Positions 48,390 through 63,500 are shown, counted from the first letter of the stretch. The stretch: 64,000 bases of DNA from Liolophura sinensis (GCF_032854445.1 NC_088300.1:18171570-18235569), one strand, 5' to 3'. Numbers and translations are program-made. Notes: generated by a model not told the origin, from the sequence alone.

Positions 48390-48511
48390 CTAGGATTTCT
48401 GTAAGTTCTGCAAAGCCATCATTGCTTCTAAGGCCTCCAACTTTTTCTTCAGATCTTCATTCTGTTTTCTTAATACTTCAGCTTCAGTTGCACCAGTATC
48501 ATCACCTGCAC
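48390..48511 (-). CDS. Tudor gene last exon (coiled coil, stop)
   Basis: Acceptor gacttgcag, phase 1; stop TAG at 48,392-48,390. It codes 40 residues with heptad-spaced Leu/Met (VLRKQNEDLKKKLEALEAMMALQNL), a short C-terminal coiled coil that could mediate self-association. Confidence 0.88.
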
Positions 48512-51500
48512 CTGCAAGTCAATGTAAATCTACTGTCATACACATCTTTTGTGACCAAAGTAAATCCAAACACTAAATCAAAAATAAGAGCATCACTCTA
48601 ATATTACTTCCTAAGTGCAAGTTGGACTCATTCTTGGCGTGAAAAATTCCTAGCCTACTTGATTAACAGGATTGGTACCTCTCATATAGGAAACAGGAAA
48701 GAGAGGGAGGGAGGGCAGGGGCTGAATTTAAGAGCAGTAATTCAAGCCCTTGTATACAGCATGTAATTTGTCTGGTATCACTTTTTTCCACACCTTTTTT
48801 CTATACTCTTTTTATTAAGTCACTTTGTCAGCTGTCATTTAACAAACAAACTGTGCAAAAAGTATTAAATTAAGTTTTGTGAAAATGGGTCTTGGCACAG
48901 TAGAAAACTCCCCCCTGCTAATTCTCCACTGAATTTTCAGAATTCCCATACTATTCATCAGCTTGAGTTTTCAGTACAGCTTTCAGGTCAGTAGTAGAGT
49001 GTATTTAACTAATTTTACTAATTCATCATGCCATCACCGCCAGACCTGCCATCAAAGGCAGTTACAAAAACAAAGCAAAATCTTCATGGCACAGTTGGTT
49101 ATCGCGCTAGTCCAGCGTAATGACCCCGGAGTCCTTCACCAATGCACTCGCTGTGAGTTGAAGTCCAGCTTGTGTTGGCTTCCTCTCCTGCTGTACGTGG
49201 GAAGGTCTGGCAGCAATCTGTGGATGGTCGTGAGATTTCCCCCGGCTGTGCCCGGTTTCCTTCTACTATAATGTTGGCCGCCCGCGCATAAGTGAAATAT
49301 TCTTGAGTACGCCGTAAAACACCAATCAAATAAATCAAATAAACAAATCAGTATGTGTGACCTTGTAATTGAACCTTGACCTCTCACTCATGATACTCTA
49401 ACCACCAACCCTCCTAGCACCATGAATGTTGATAAGTGTAGTATACTCAGTAGGTATTTTGTTGTTAGTGATAGACAAGCATAACCTACCAGCTGTCTGG
49501 GTAGGAGGGTCTGCTCCAGGGATGGCAGGCACAGGGGTAGGCTGACAGGACTGTTGTAACATCTGTCCCACATCCACACCTTTGTGAAAGAGGCGCACTT
49601 CATGGCGGCCATCTTTCTGCGTCAGGACTTCCACGTGGACGGGCTGCTGGGAGCAGCTCTGGATGATTTCTATTGTCTGTGCAGACCAGTGCTGATCTGC
49701 TCCACATATCACACCTGGAACACACATTCAGTACAGCAATAAACAATGGATTATGGATTAACACCACTTCAACAATATTTCAGTCGTTTCATGATGTTTG
49801 AACTGGAAAAATGTGTGGTTTTCATGATGAAAGTGATACCATCCAAAATCAAATAAAAATAAACAGATTTTCAAAAATCTAGAAAGTGGTCTTAAATGAC
49901 TATGAACCACAATCACTGAGAGCATGGGAAACTACAATCAACGTGTATAAAGCTACTGAAAGGCAAGCGACTTTGACCACTATACCCCACCTTGCTCCTA
50001 TCACACATGTACAATCATAATGTAGTTAATGGTGTCAAATCCTCACCAGGAATGTAACAGAGGAAGGCACACGGTGGCTGGGTGAGCTCCGTGGGCAGTC
50101 TTCTCAGCTGGTTCTGTTGTACCAGAGCGCTGTCCCCATAATCCAGGTAAAACACCTCATACTGGCCTGAGGCAGCCTCCTTATCCACTACAGCAACACG
50201 GTAAAACCGATTATCTGCAAATCAAACAAAAGTAAAGCTTACTTAAATGAACATGAAATCAGTTATGAAAAGATATCTCAAAATGCTATGAAGTCTGAAA
50301 TTCAGTGGTTAACAATTTCTCTAAAACTGTAATGATGTACATACTTGTTGTCCAAGTACTTCATGCATGTCTACATAATATAAATTATGAATTACAATAA
50401 TAAAGTTTGCAAGTCTTAATCACTTTATCTACATATAACATCCATCTCTCAGGGTTGGTAGAGCATCCACTTCAGGGGCAGTAGATCCAGGGTCAATCCT
50501 GGATCGAGTCACACCTAAGAACTTAAAAAAAAAAAAAAGAAAAAAAAGAAAAGAGGAAGTTGTAACTTCCTCGCCTGACATTCAGCATTGGCGGGTGGGG
50601 CTGCTTACTTACATTCGGTAAGCCGTCTCAGTGAAGCAGCACTAGATAAAAGAGTGCTGGAAATCCCTCCTGCAACAAGGATTATATCCCGCATTATATA
50701 CACTCTAAGGACTCCTTTGTCGTCATATGACTGAAAAAGTGTTAAACCCCAAGCAGGCACTCACTCAACATTTCTCAGGTGTTAAGTATTACCTTGAGCG
50801 TACACAGCTGCACAGACGTGGTTAATGCTTGGCTCATAGTTTGTGTCAGGGGTTTGGTTCACACAGGCAGAGTGGACCTTCACTGTTAGTTCTGGATCAG
50901 AAAACACACACAAACATCTGAAATATCAGGTAACCCATCTTCACACAGCCTAATGACAAAATATAGCATTCCAAGAGATAAAAAGACAATCAACATATTA
51001 CACTTTCGTGTGACATGCTACATACCGTCACTTCTAAATCAATGTTTTATGGGACTTGACTTCACAGTTCATTAAATCTAGCCACTTAATTTCACTTGTC
51101 TTCTCATTTACTAGTGTCAAAAGGCAAAGTTCAAGTTGCTGTTACTGTATAGTACTAGTAAACGTGGAAAAAACCATGTATCTTGCTTACATACAGTATA
51201 TGAAAGCAGATTCAACTTTTTCAACCACCTCTGTAACCTATATTTTGAAACATTGTGAGATAACTAAGGAATTCACAGAAATAATCTGCAGTCTCACGAA
51301 GCTTCCATCTTTAATGACACCAAGAAATCATTTTTAGCATCATTTGCATAATAATTTTATGCAAAATGTTGGAAAAAAGTGCTTTTGTGGTTAGAAAGGT
51401 TGAATATTTGCAGTACATGTAAATCAGCCCAAGAACGGACAAAATGAGGATTTACACACTGTCACTAGTGGAACTCCCGCCAATGGGCTTTTAATGAGTA

Positions 51501-54500
51501 AATGGCTTTACACAGTGCTTAGTCTTTAACCCTACCTTGAATACCAGTAATTATGTTATAATTCTGTATCATCATTATTGAAATGCATGTTTCCTCACCT
51601 AGCATGCCCTACATGCATAACTGTTAAAGGTTTTACACCACCTAGTTTCTTGAAATTAAAAATTAAGACTGATTTAGCAAATTGTAACCCTAGCAGAAAC
51701 ACCTGAGTGTGTTTTGGAGAGGAATTCTTATGTGATAGGTGTTTTAGGTCTCATAAATATTATGCAAACATGAGGATAAGCTTACAAGGGAGTAACAAAT
51801 AATTTACCTTCAGCAATTGGTGACACGCAGTAAAACTCTCCAGGAGATAGAATGGTCATCAGGACTAAGTCTGCCTCCTTTGACTGAAGAGCTGCCATGC
51901 CTAAGGACGAGAGAGTTATTACAGGATTAGAATCCCTTGTTGTCAACATGACAATCGAGTTCACATCTTCCCCTGTATCAGAAATGACCTTCACATAGTT
52001 TGTATCACCTTGAGTGTGGACTACAGCTACAGTGCATGTCTTCTCCACCAACTTCTCGCTCAATTTAATACTATTAGCACTCGACCAGTTTCCCTCGTTG
52101 TAGCCATCTAAGACACACTTAACAGCCTGTGCTGGGATTCTGCTGAAACTGTCATCCAGACTTTGAACACAATTTGCTGGCAAACAACTTGTGTTTCCGT
52201 AGTCCACAAAATATAGTCTGACCTGACCATCTGGATGGATGTCTTTGACAACAGCACGACACCAAGATCCTTCATAGCTGGCACATACCAGCTGACCTCT
52301 GACTGGTGTGAAAGTCATCAAAGGGCGAGATTTATACATGGAGTCAATTTGTGTTATCGTCAGTAAAGTATTTCTGTTTTCTTCAACCAAACTTTGAACA
52401 TAAAAGCTTCCGTCGTCTTCAACAACTGAACAGAAGGCATTAGTTGGCTGACCTGGCTGAAGCTTGATGACTGGTAAAGTTGAGGCTGCTGGCCTCACAC
52501 CTTGGTCAGTGGCAGCCTGCGAAAATTGGGCAGCAGAAAATGTTGCAGAGCTTGCACATTTAGAGGTTTCCCTCAACAGGAGTTCACCAACATTACCTTT
52601 CTCAGATACTGCATGGACGTAACTTACACCTCCCACTTCCTCCATTAAAGTAACTGATAATGTCTGTTCCAAAATATAAGCGTTCAACAGAGACTTGGCT
52701 TTCTCTGACCAGTTAATACTGCGGCCCTCTTGTAAGACACACTTGATAGCCTGTGCAGGGATTTTGCTGAAGCTGTCATCCAGACTCTGAACACAGTTTG
52801 CTGGCAAACAGCTTATGTTTCCGTAGTCCACAAAGTACAGTCTGACTTGACCATCAGGAAGAACGTCTTTGACAACAGCACGACACCAGGCTCCTGCAAA
52901 CTTGGCACAAACGCAATCACCTGGTACTGGTGTACAGGGAGCAGCCGGACGTTTTTCGTACAACTCATGTATCTGGGTCATCAAGGTTAGGTTGTCCAGA
53001 TTCTCCTTTGCTAAATTTTGAATAAAAAAACTTCCATCTTCCTCAACGACTTGACAAAGTGCCTGAGTTGTTTTTCCGGGCTGAAGTCTGGCATGTGGCA
53101 ATTCTGTGTTTGAGGAATGAGCAAACTTCTGTAGTGGTGAAGAAGATTGTCCCTTGGGTGACCACAGTGCGATGGATGGCTGTGTGTTTTGCACCATGGC
53201 AGCCTGCTGTTCCGAGGCTACTACCTGGTCAGGTGTGAAATCATTCGCTGCTGGCTGCACAAGGGAAGATGCTACTGTGTTAGTACCAAACTGAGCAAAC
53301 CCTTCAGAGACAAGGTATGCCGACAACGATCCAGATTTCTCATCATAGATATCAAGGATCAGCTTTTTAGCAACTTTAGACTTGACCACTGCTTGGAGGG
53401 GTTTCAGTTCTCGCAGTAAATCAATGGCCCCTTCTGCCCATTGTCCTTTTCTTACTGGCTCCACCCCTACCAAAGCGCTCTCCACTACCTGAGCAGGGAA
53501 ACTCTGGCACTTCTCCCCAGCCTTTCTGATGTCTTTCATCAAGACCTTCTCCTCATTGCCAAAGTCTAAATACATCACTCTGACAGACTCTTGACAGATC
53601 TCCAGAACTTTAGCCCTGTACCATGTGCCATCTTCAGAGAACTTGGCAACGACCATTTCTCCCACAGAGCACCTGTGAACAAACAAGGGAAACTTTAACT
53701 AATTTATACAATGTTTGTGGAACTATGCCCACATGTCCTGAATCACTCTGACTATAAATTACCTGTAGTACCAATTCGACATACCCCTACAGTTTCCTCA
53801 AACGATTCTGAAGTTATTAGAGATCAAAAAATTCATTAAAAGGGCATTACCAAACAAAGCAAAAGAGATTTAACAAAAAAGGTAATAAAATGAAGAATTG
53901 CAATATTAAATTTCATTGACACTTTTAAAACCAGACCCTAGAAACTAGAGTCGTGCCTAAGGCAGCAGTAAGTTGAACATAGACTTACGGGTGGGGCATA
54001 GCAGCTGCAGAGCAATAGAACTGGTTCAGGTCTTCACAGAATTTCTGAAAGGTAGCAATTCTCTGCTTGTCACACAGCTGAACCTTGAATGACTTTGGAC
54101 TGGTGACAAGGACGATGTTCACCCAGATATGGTCACCAAGCCTGACTGTGTCGCTGGCCAGAGGAAGCTGGTCAGCCAAAGGGATGGGGCTGTCAACAAG
54201 CAAATGCTTTTATTTATTTATTTATTTGAAAAAGGTCAGTAATGCCATAATCAAAATATTTCACCTATATGCCAGCAACATGAATTATGGCGGGAAGGGG
54301 GGGGGGGGGGTTAGACAGAGCCCAAGGGAAATACATGACCATCTGCAAACTCAGACAAATACAAGCCACAACAAAATTCACCTGCCTTAAACAAAACCCT
54401 TCAGGGCTTAGCCGCTATGACAGTATTGAACGGTCTGTGGTGGACAGAGTATGACATATGGTAGAAAGATTTTCTTACTGAATCCGACACTGCAGACATA

Positions 54501-57500
54501 TCTGAAGAATTTCCAGCTGAAGAATTCTGAGTGTAACTGTAAAAATTGCACCCTACATGTACATGCATGTACTCTTCTGTAACAAGTTAAGAAAATAATC
54601 AGGCTGTGCCATTGCTTTTCATCTTGAATGATATAAAACTTCTGTTAAATGTCTTCCTTTGGTTAGATTTAGTGCAACAATAGCACAAGACTCGAGCTGC
54701 TTGCTACCTGGTGTATAGTGTAGTTTTCATAAAACTGGCTGTATAAGTGCACTTTTGTGGTCACACATGTGGTGATGAACCTTATATTTTTTCAAACTAC
54801 TTTTACAAAAAAACTTTAAAAGGGGTCTGTTGTGCAGTGGTCGCAGGATTATAAGGTATTAGCCACACAAATGACGGTCAACTGATGTAACGATGCACTG
54901 ATATACCCAGCAGTACTCAGCCTTTGCTGACAAGTGGTATTAACGGTAGGTCCAACAGATCTGTGAATATGGGCTGCAAAACATTAAAGACCTCTAACAA
55001 TCAAAGTAGCCATCACTAAATAGACTACATAAAACTATGCATAAATATACTTCCATTTATATTTTTAGATTTTTGTGAAATGAGTTAAAGGCGGTCAAAC
55101 ATTTAACTTCTAAGGTGAGCTTTATGGACTATACTATCAGAGGTTAGGAACTTTGACATCACAGGAAGCTTATCCAAATCTAAGCACGACACTGAATACC
55201 GGAATAACTCTTTTTATCCGTGAGTAAAAGATTACTGATACAATGTTCCCAAAAATTTCTTCTTTCTAGTGAACATCAGGAAAAAAATTTTGTATCATGC
55301 AGCTAAAGTGTGAATAAACAACACTCAAATTTTATTGTTAAAAAAAAAAAAAAATAATTTGGCCAGTACTTTATGAACTAAGTATTGTGCTTCACAATGT
55401 CCAAATAGGAGAAATCCTGCTAAAACACACCATGGCAGGACACTCTAAAACTAGAACTACTTTGGTAAATCTGTGACAATTTTCACCACCTCACACATGC
55501 CTTCACAGGACTCTTCCAGACCCCCAAAAAACCTTTTTAAGAGCACTCAGAACGAGTAACTTACTCATGGACGAAATTATAGTTCAAATACAGTATTCAT
55601 ACATGTATTCCTATTGCCACACGTGAAATGCCTGATTGTAATCCCCAAATGGGGGTAAAATGTCTATAATTGGGTGAAGCCACATTGATCATTTAACAGG
55701 GTTTGTACAGGTATATGAAAATGAAATTCAATGAGTTTTCAAGGAGTTTTTTTTTGTCATTTTCAAGACTAGTTTAAACACACCTAGGTGCAAATTATAG
55801 ACTATATTTTAAGCCTGAATTACAGATGCTTTGATTTGCATGCATGTATACTGAATAGTACGCTTGCTCTTGCAGGAAATATCTGCCCTTCACCTCTGTT
55901 ATGCGACACATTCTTTGACCCTGCCTTGGCTCAGTAAAAAAAATATGAACGCCATACATCATTATGCTTCCTCTGGGTAAATATTTATTTTAGCCAGTCA
56001 CTTTAGCCACTCATCAGATTTTGTAGTAAATACTATTTTTCTTTAGCCATACTTCCTTAGCGGCCACGACTCTTGTAGGTCTCCCTCTGTAATTTGTTTT
56101 TATCTGCCTTGGTGTAGCTGCTAGAATCAGTTTGGTCTCTTCCAGCTATATCTGGAGTTTATCAAACGTTACACTTAGAACAATTGCCCTCAAAAAAATG
56201 GACCAATACTAGGCAGCATGTTTTTGTTATTGGCAAAAAAAATCAATCCTTTTTTCAGCCTATCTGTAGGATCCTTTTAAAATGTAATTTCCTCTATCAG
56301 AAGAATTTGTTACGAAATTAATTCGTAAATTCAGCTGATTTAAATACAACATTATGATCAATACATTGGCGTAACACGGTCTGACAGGAGAAAACCAGAC
56401 GGCGTACACATTTATGTAACAGCACATATTCTGAAACATTTAATATTCTTCGGATCCAAAAAAAATAGTTTATTAAGTGGAAAAGTTTAAATTTTTCATG
56501 GGAGGTAACTTCATTTACAGATGTAAATCTACCTTGATTCATTTCCCTTGATAATCTTGGGCATCCCCCAAAATGCCATGATTCTCATTCGTTCTTTAAC
56601 AAAAATGATTTCAAGCGTTATTTAATGTAAGTCAACTTGCAACAATGTTGAACCCCCTTTGTAGATTTCTGTCAAGTAATCACCATACAACTGTGTTGTT
56701 GTTGTTTCGCCCAGATGAGGCTGTTTGTAATGAAAGTAAGTGGATTATTTTCAAATGAAAAATTGCGAAAATCTGCTAAAAACCCCTGAAAACTCTCATG
56801 GTAGTTTTCGTATAATGTTTGTATTTTTCCTTAAGTAAATAAATTTGTCGCCAAACACATTCGCATTTTTTCATATTTTATCGCCATTTCAAAAAATTGT
56901 TCTAAGTTGCGACAATGGCGAGTGCCAGCAGAAGCCCTGATTATGGGAGAATTATCAGCGAGCTCCTGATATACAGACCCGGCGGTCATCAGACAATATT
57001 AAAGTTCAGGACAAACTAAGATTTTCAAGGAGTTTCCAAGAGTATTTGTCTTTTTTTAAGGTCTTTCAAGTACTTGAAAATGAAATTGTATTTTTCAAGC
57101 ACTTGCAAGAAGTTTCAAGGAGTGTGTGCACCCTGTTTAATATAAATGGTTGTAGCCAAACCTTGGCCAGTGCAAAACACGAGTTTTCTGGCAAACTGAC
57201 AGTCTCTAAGATTTAGATGAAGACCAGAATCCCCTATTAAACTATTACAATCTTAGACAGGGCCAAGTCTGTGACTTACACTAGTGGTGCTGTGCTAACA
57301 GTTTCTAATCTGGAGGAGGACACCTGGGCAGAGAGAGCTTTCTTCAGGAGGGCATTAACTGACACACCATCTGACAGAGAAAACAGACAACAACATTTAC
57401 ATGTACATAAACAATTTGTCAGAATGCTCAACTGCTGACCGAAGTCCAGTTGTTGGACTGAACACTTTGCATCAGGTATAGGTCCAAGTGAACAGGGAAA

Positions 57501-60500
57501 CCTCAACATTCCTGTTGAAAAGGCTTCATATTCTTATTTCTTCAAGTTGAAAATCCTAGAATTTGCAAAATGGGCAAAATTTAATGAAATTTTTCACCAA
57601 GTCATCACTTGGCCGTGGTAAGATCTCTTGGTGAAAAACCCTCTGCAATTACATCATACTTGGTAGGCCACATAATTTTTAACCAGCTCCTCACCCTTCT
57701 GTACAACTGTTCACACAGAAAATCAATTAAATTGTGGAATATTTCGTGATATTGTAATGGGTAATTTTATACTCTGCATTCTTAATTTCTTGATGATGTT
57801 TCCAGGTTAAAATCTTTCAATGTGTAAGACATTTAAATCACAATTTTATCACTAGTAACAAACAATTTACAATTCATATCGTATCATGAAATCATTTATT
57901 GGACACTTTCCTGCTGGTCAGTTACTGGAGACCGTGCTTCACTTACCAGAATGTTTCTTCAGGGAGATGACATACACGCCCTGCTTACACTCCAACGGTT
58001 CTATGTCAAACACATCGGCACTGCTGAGAACATCTTGGGTGACATTCACACTCTCCATAGGCCACGTCACTGTGTCCTCAAATCCCGCCAGGGCACAGTG
58101 GATTGCCTACCAGCAGCAAAAAAACCAGTGCAATAAATTAAAAAAAACAAAATAAATATAAATTTGTTATCACAATAACTGCTCCACATATTTTGAACTT
58201 AGTAGAAATGTTATTAGCTACATCAGCAGGAATGCACCTCTAACTGTTTTAACACACAGCTACAGAGATCCATATTAGGAGTTCATGAAAAATAAATGGC
58301 TTTCCAACAACCACAGCAAATTCTGAACTGGAAACTAGATGGATGGATGGATCTACTACCGGGGGAGCAAGAAGAGGACAAGAACATTTCATCGCTTCAT
58401 AAATCCCTACTTCTTCATATTGCCTTGACTTCTGCGTGTGGGTTATCAGAGGGGGTTGGGGCAAGGAAATAGGACTGGATAGTACAGCCACACCATAAGT
58501 TTAAATTCTGCTCACCTGGGCTGGAAGCTGGAGAAAGGATGGGTCAATCTCTTTCAGGCAATCCTTGGAGACTGTATCACTGTTTCCATAGTCAATGAAG
58601 TGCACTGTGATTTTCTCCATTCCTTCAGTTGACAAGACCTGGGCACGATTCCAGGTGTCATACTCTTTAGACAGAGCTGCCACATAATCTCCCTTCCTCA
58701 GCTGTTTATAAACTGGTTTCCCACCCTTAGAATACAACTGGTATAAAGAAAAAAAACCAAAAAAACAGAACAATATTTATTATTTCAAATTGCTTCTTCA
58801 ATTCATATTCAGAATATAATCCCTCTCTCTCTCTCACAAACTCATGACCCAATAAGAATATATAAATGAAAACAATCGATTTATTTTTATACCATGTCAT
58901 GTTTATAATTCTTCCTGTGCATTCAACAGTCTTTCATTTGTCCATCAGCAGACAGGTTCATACAGTGTGGCTGCTGAAAACTAGAGTTTCTTGTTAATTG
59001 CCCCATCCTGTCAGCAGTGCTCCAGATAAAGAACATATCAGCGTAATTTACGCTACCAAAAATGAATAATACGCATATAAGTGAAAAAATACTAATAATA
59101 AATATGCCTAGGAAAATTAAGATATGCAGGAGTTTCTAAAAGCGTACGGACATGTTATTCATGTTGATAGGCAGCATCACTCGCGAGTTGAGTATGGGAG
59201 ATAACTTTGCATGTTTGACTTGTACATTGTCTGGAAACTTGCCCTGATGATAAATGACTGGCATGGTACGAGTCACACACATTGTCAAGTGAAAGGACGC
59301 CAAACTTACGAGATCTCTGAGGAGATTTGCCACAGAGTTTGGGTACCCAAAAGCAGCAACCAACAACCAAAGACAAATGAAAACAACAAACCTGTATGGA
59401 AATTCCAGATCTTTGTAAACCTTCACCAACAGCATGTTGTTGTTGAACATTGCTAAATGTGATAACTTGCATACAAACCATCCCTAAGCTCCCTGTGTAT
59501 TGTTCATAAACTTTATAAATACAAGAATGTTTTCTCGAAATAATGCGAATTGAAAAGTGCATAATAGTAATTTGAACCCATAAATGTGTTAACAGGCATC
59601 TAATAACATGTTCCATGTGACTTAAGTTTTTATTTTTTGCCGAACAGAAAAAAGTCCTTTTCTGTACAATAAATGAAGTGACCAGTAAATTATAAATTTT
59701 CTTTCACAATTTGATGCATTACTTTACAGTTGCAAACAGAACATTAACGTCTTTTTCTAGATACTGTTTTCTTACTGTAAGAGCGTCTCTAAGGTGGAGA
59801 AGACTGTGTCTTCATAGTTTTAAATGTCACATATTCAAATGTTTATTAACATGTAACACTAAAAATTTGTCCAAAGAAGAAGAAAAAAAAAATACTTTAT
59901 TCAGTACCCATTAAATATTACCAGGACCCACTCAAAATGGCCACATATCACTCCACAGAATACCTATTGACATCACTGATGATGGCTGTTGCAGGCACCT
60001 CAATTTTAGAAATAATGAGTATCAAAGTCATGTGGACAATGCTGATAACAAAGACTACACTGAATGGTCTTCTCTGATTAGGCACTGCAATTAAGATATA
60101 AGCCAGTATTCCTTTGCTAAAATTTGAAGGAGCAATGTACTGCCACAAAAATATATTTATCTGGAGCACTGTGTCAGGTATGGTCAAGGATAGTTGTGAT
60201 CTGAACTGAAGATGCTTAAGTCATTGGTCTAAAAACAACCATTATATTTTGCTGTGTGATACAAAACCCATCATAGATGCAACTTACAATAACATAAAAC
60301 TTAGAACAAGAAGAATTGGTAGCAAGGCCACCAAACAGCTGCCTGTATGAGACACATGAATGCAAACCTTCAGGTCATTACATAAAGAACTAAAATCATG
60401 AATTTGGTAATTTACGGTAATTAATATGCTCACAGAGCATCAGCAATTGAACATTCCCTTTTGTCACTGTTCTTTATATGCATGTAAAACTTCAGGTCAA

Positions 60501-63500
60501 TATATACAATACTTTTCAAGACACAAGCCCTAACATTATGTTTAACAGTGATTCTAATACACAATACACTCAGTCAGGTATTCAGTAATTTACAGCTCTT
60601 AATATGTACACACTGAATCAACGATAGAAGATCCCCCTTGTGCTACTCTGCTCTACATGTGAGCAAACCCAGAGCTCAATAAATAATGTACTTTTTGAGA
60701 TACAAATTCTAACATTTTGTGTAACAGTGATTCTAATACACAATACACTCAGTCAAGTATTCAGTAAATTGCAGTACTTAATATGTACCCAGTGAATCAA
60801 TGATGGAATAAACCGTTCCTTGTTGAACATGGAGGCCAGCATGGGCCTGTGTATTACAGTAAGTTAAGCTTGGGTACGATGGGAATGATGGCTGGAGAAA
60901 ACACTTGTACTGCGTTATCTATGAAATGTGGATTATGGTCACAATGACTTGGGGGTAATCTAGTTCACAACCTGCATGCTAATTTTGACCTGAAAGTGTT
61001 TGTTTCGTTATTTTTTTAAAGCAAAAAGATCTTCTCAAAATGTCCTAGTGAAATGAAAAAACAAGAGCGAAACTGACTTACTACGCCTTAATGTAGATTA
61101 GGTCTGGTTTGTTTTGCTGGGTGCTATACTGGGTTGCACAAACTCTGGTTTAACTTGTAATACCATGGAAATTTCGTATAGATAACATACTTGGTTGCAC
61201 ACACTCTGGTTTAACTTGTAATGCCATGGAAATTTCGTATAGATAACATACTTGGTTGCACACACTCTAGTTTAACTTGTAATGCCATGGAAATTTCGTA
61301 TAGATAACATACCTGGTTGCACACACTCTAGTTTAACTTGTAATGCCATGGAAATTTTGTATAGATAACATACTTGGTTGCACACACTCTAGTTTAACTT
61401 GTAATGCCATGGAAATTTCGTATAGATAACATACTTGGTTGCACACACTCTGGTTTAACTTGTAATGCCATGGAAATTTCGTATAGATAACATACTTGGT
61501 TGCACACACTCTAGTTTAACGTGTAATACCATGGAAATTTCGTATAGATAACATACCATGTCGACCAAAAACTGCTCTTTCATTTTTTTAAAACCATGCA
61601 GAAATATTTGTCTATTGTGAACCTTGGTTCTTGCCAGACTACAGGATCTGCAATTCTGCAGAACGAATCAAGGTGAGGAATTGGACCCATGTACATAACA
61701 CAAACTAGTAATGTATATCCAAACCTCCTTTAGTTTAGCAATGAGGTCCCAAAAGCCATGAATGATCTCTTCATTAGCCTGATGCATCCACAAACTACAG
61801 GGACTGTCCACCCAGCAGATCACACCCTGTAGATCAAAAAACAAATGTGACAGGCAAGGCAGCAACAGTACAAGAGTTAGCCCCTCAATACAGTTTTAAT
61901 ATTTTTCCCTACCAAAAATTCCAAGTTTAATATTGAGCTAATTGCCTGAATATTCAACAAGTTTTCAAGGCCTAAACAGCTCTTTTAGTTTCTCAAACAT
62001 AAACATCTAGGCAGCAAGACTTACACATCAAACACAAACTTCTCCTGAGGTTGAAACTTAGATACCTCTTGGAGTGAGTGAGAGAGTGTTTGGGGTTCAA
62101 CGTAGTACTTAACAACTTTTCTGCCATAAAACGAGAAAGGAATCCTTAGAGTGCATGTAATGTGCCTCCTTGTTGCATGACGGATTTCCACCGCTCTGTT
62201 ATCTAGTGCTGCTTCACTGTGATGACTTACTGAAGCCAAGTAAGCCACCTTGCCCATCCATTATACTTATACCGGTCGCTGCACTATCTCCTGCAAGCTG
62301 AACACCAAGTGAGGAAGCTACAACTTCCTCCTTTAACGTCTTAGGTGTGGCTCAACGCAGGAGTGACACTGGATCTACCGCTTCCCAAAGCGGACGCTCT
62401 ACCAACTGTGCAGTCCAGGCTGGTAAATACCACCCTGGGAATCTATATATTTCACCTCAACTTTAGCATTTTACAAGTGACAAATCTTGCTGGATTCTGA
62501 CAGATTCATCCAACTTATAAGTTTGACAAATTTTCGTATCAGATAGACTGAAGTGTTGACGTCAAAAGTACCATTACAAGGCCTTCATGTGTTATTGCAA
62601 ATGCATTTTAACATACCAAGCTTTAGGTGACATACAGTAATACCGAAAAGTTTCTTCTGAATTTAACTAATGAAGGAGAGATTTCCAACTAGAATATTAA
62701 AAGCTGTGCTATGCCTTAAATATTGCAACAGCACAACTTGATATGTGAAAATACAATACTTGAGAATTGCCCCTGTCAAGTAATTCTTTACTTTTCAAGT
62801 ACTTTTAGGACCCAGCAAAATTTTTTAAGGTTTTCTAGAGCCTGTTATTTTCACTTTCATTTTTCAATATGGTTCACGTAGAAAAAAAATTTATTGTGAA
62901 CTACAAACATTAGCACCTGAAAATTTGGCAACTTACCTTAACGGTCTGGTTCAAAGTAAGCTGACAAGATGGTACCTTGGTCACTGTTTGTACTTTTGCT
63001 TGAGACCCTTCTTGTACTTCTGGAGAAGATACATTCTCGTCCAAGTCTAGAGCATTTTGACATGCCTGAAGTTAGAAAAATAACAAGTCATCATAAATCA
63101 AAACATAGCACTATTTTCCACAGAGAGAACAGACAGGCTGTAAGCTCTATGATCTGAAAGTTAATGCCAGGAAATATAAAATAATTCCTCTGACGTGGAA
63201 GAAGGCCAATGGTCAGAAAAATATCATCAAGTGGCATTCATTTTCAAAAGGCTTCCTACTGGTGCGATGATAAACAAGTTCATTGAGGAGATTTATATCC
63301 CATGCCACATATACAAAACTTATACACGGAGAGAGCTGCCTTCTCAGCTTGATCTGACGGCACGCAAATTAACAGCGGAAAACGATTTGGTGCAGTTACT
63401 GAACAAAATCCAATCACAAGTGAAAATCACTAAATATGTTAAATATGCAAAATTTATGGATCAGGCTGGTTTACAAACAAGATCAGACATTCCACAATAT

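Noticed and set aside
59155..59616. 153-codon minus-strand frame in a Tudor intron
   Set aside because: It has no splice sites matching the gene's phase and no Tudor-like or other recognisable content. The flanking exons join in phase without it.
61128..61554. Possible CRISPR array
   Set aside because: The repeats are directly adjacent with no spacers, and the DNA is from an animal genome. It is a minisatellite.
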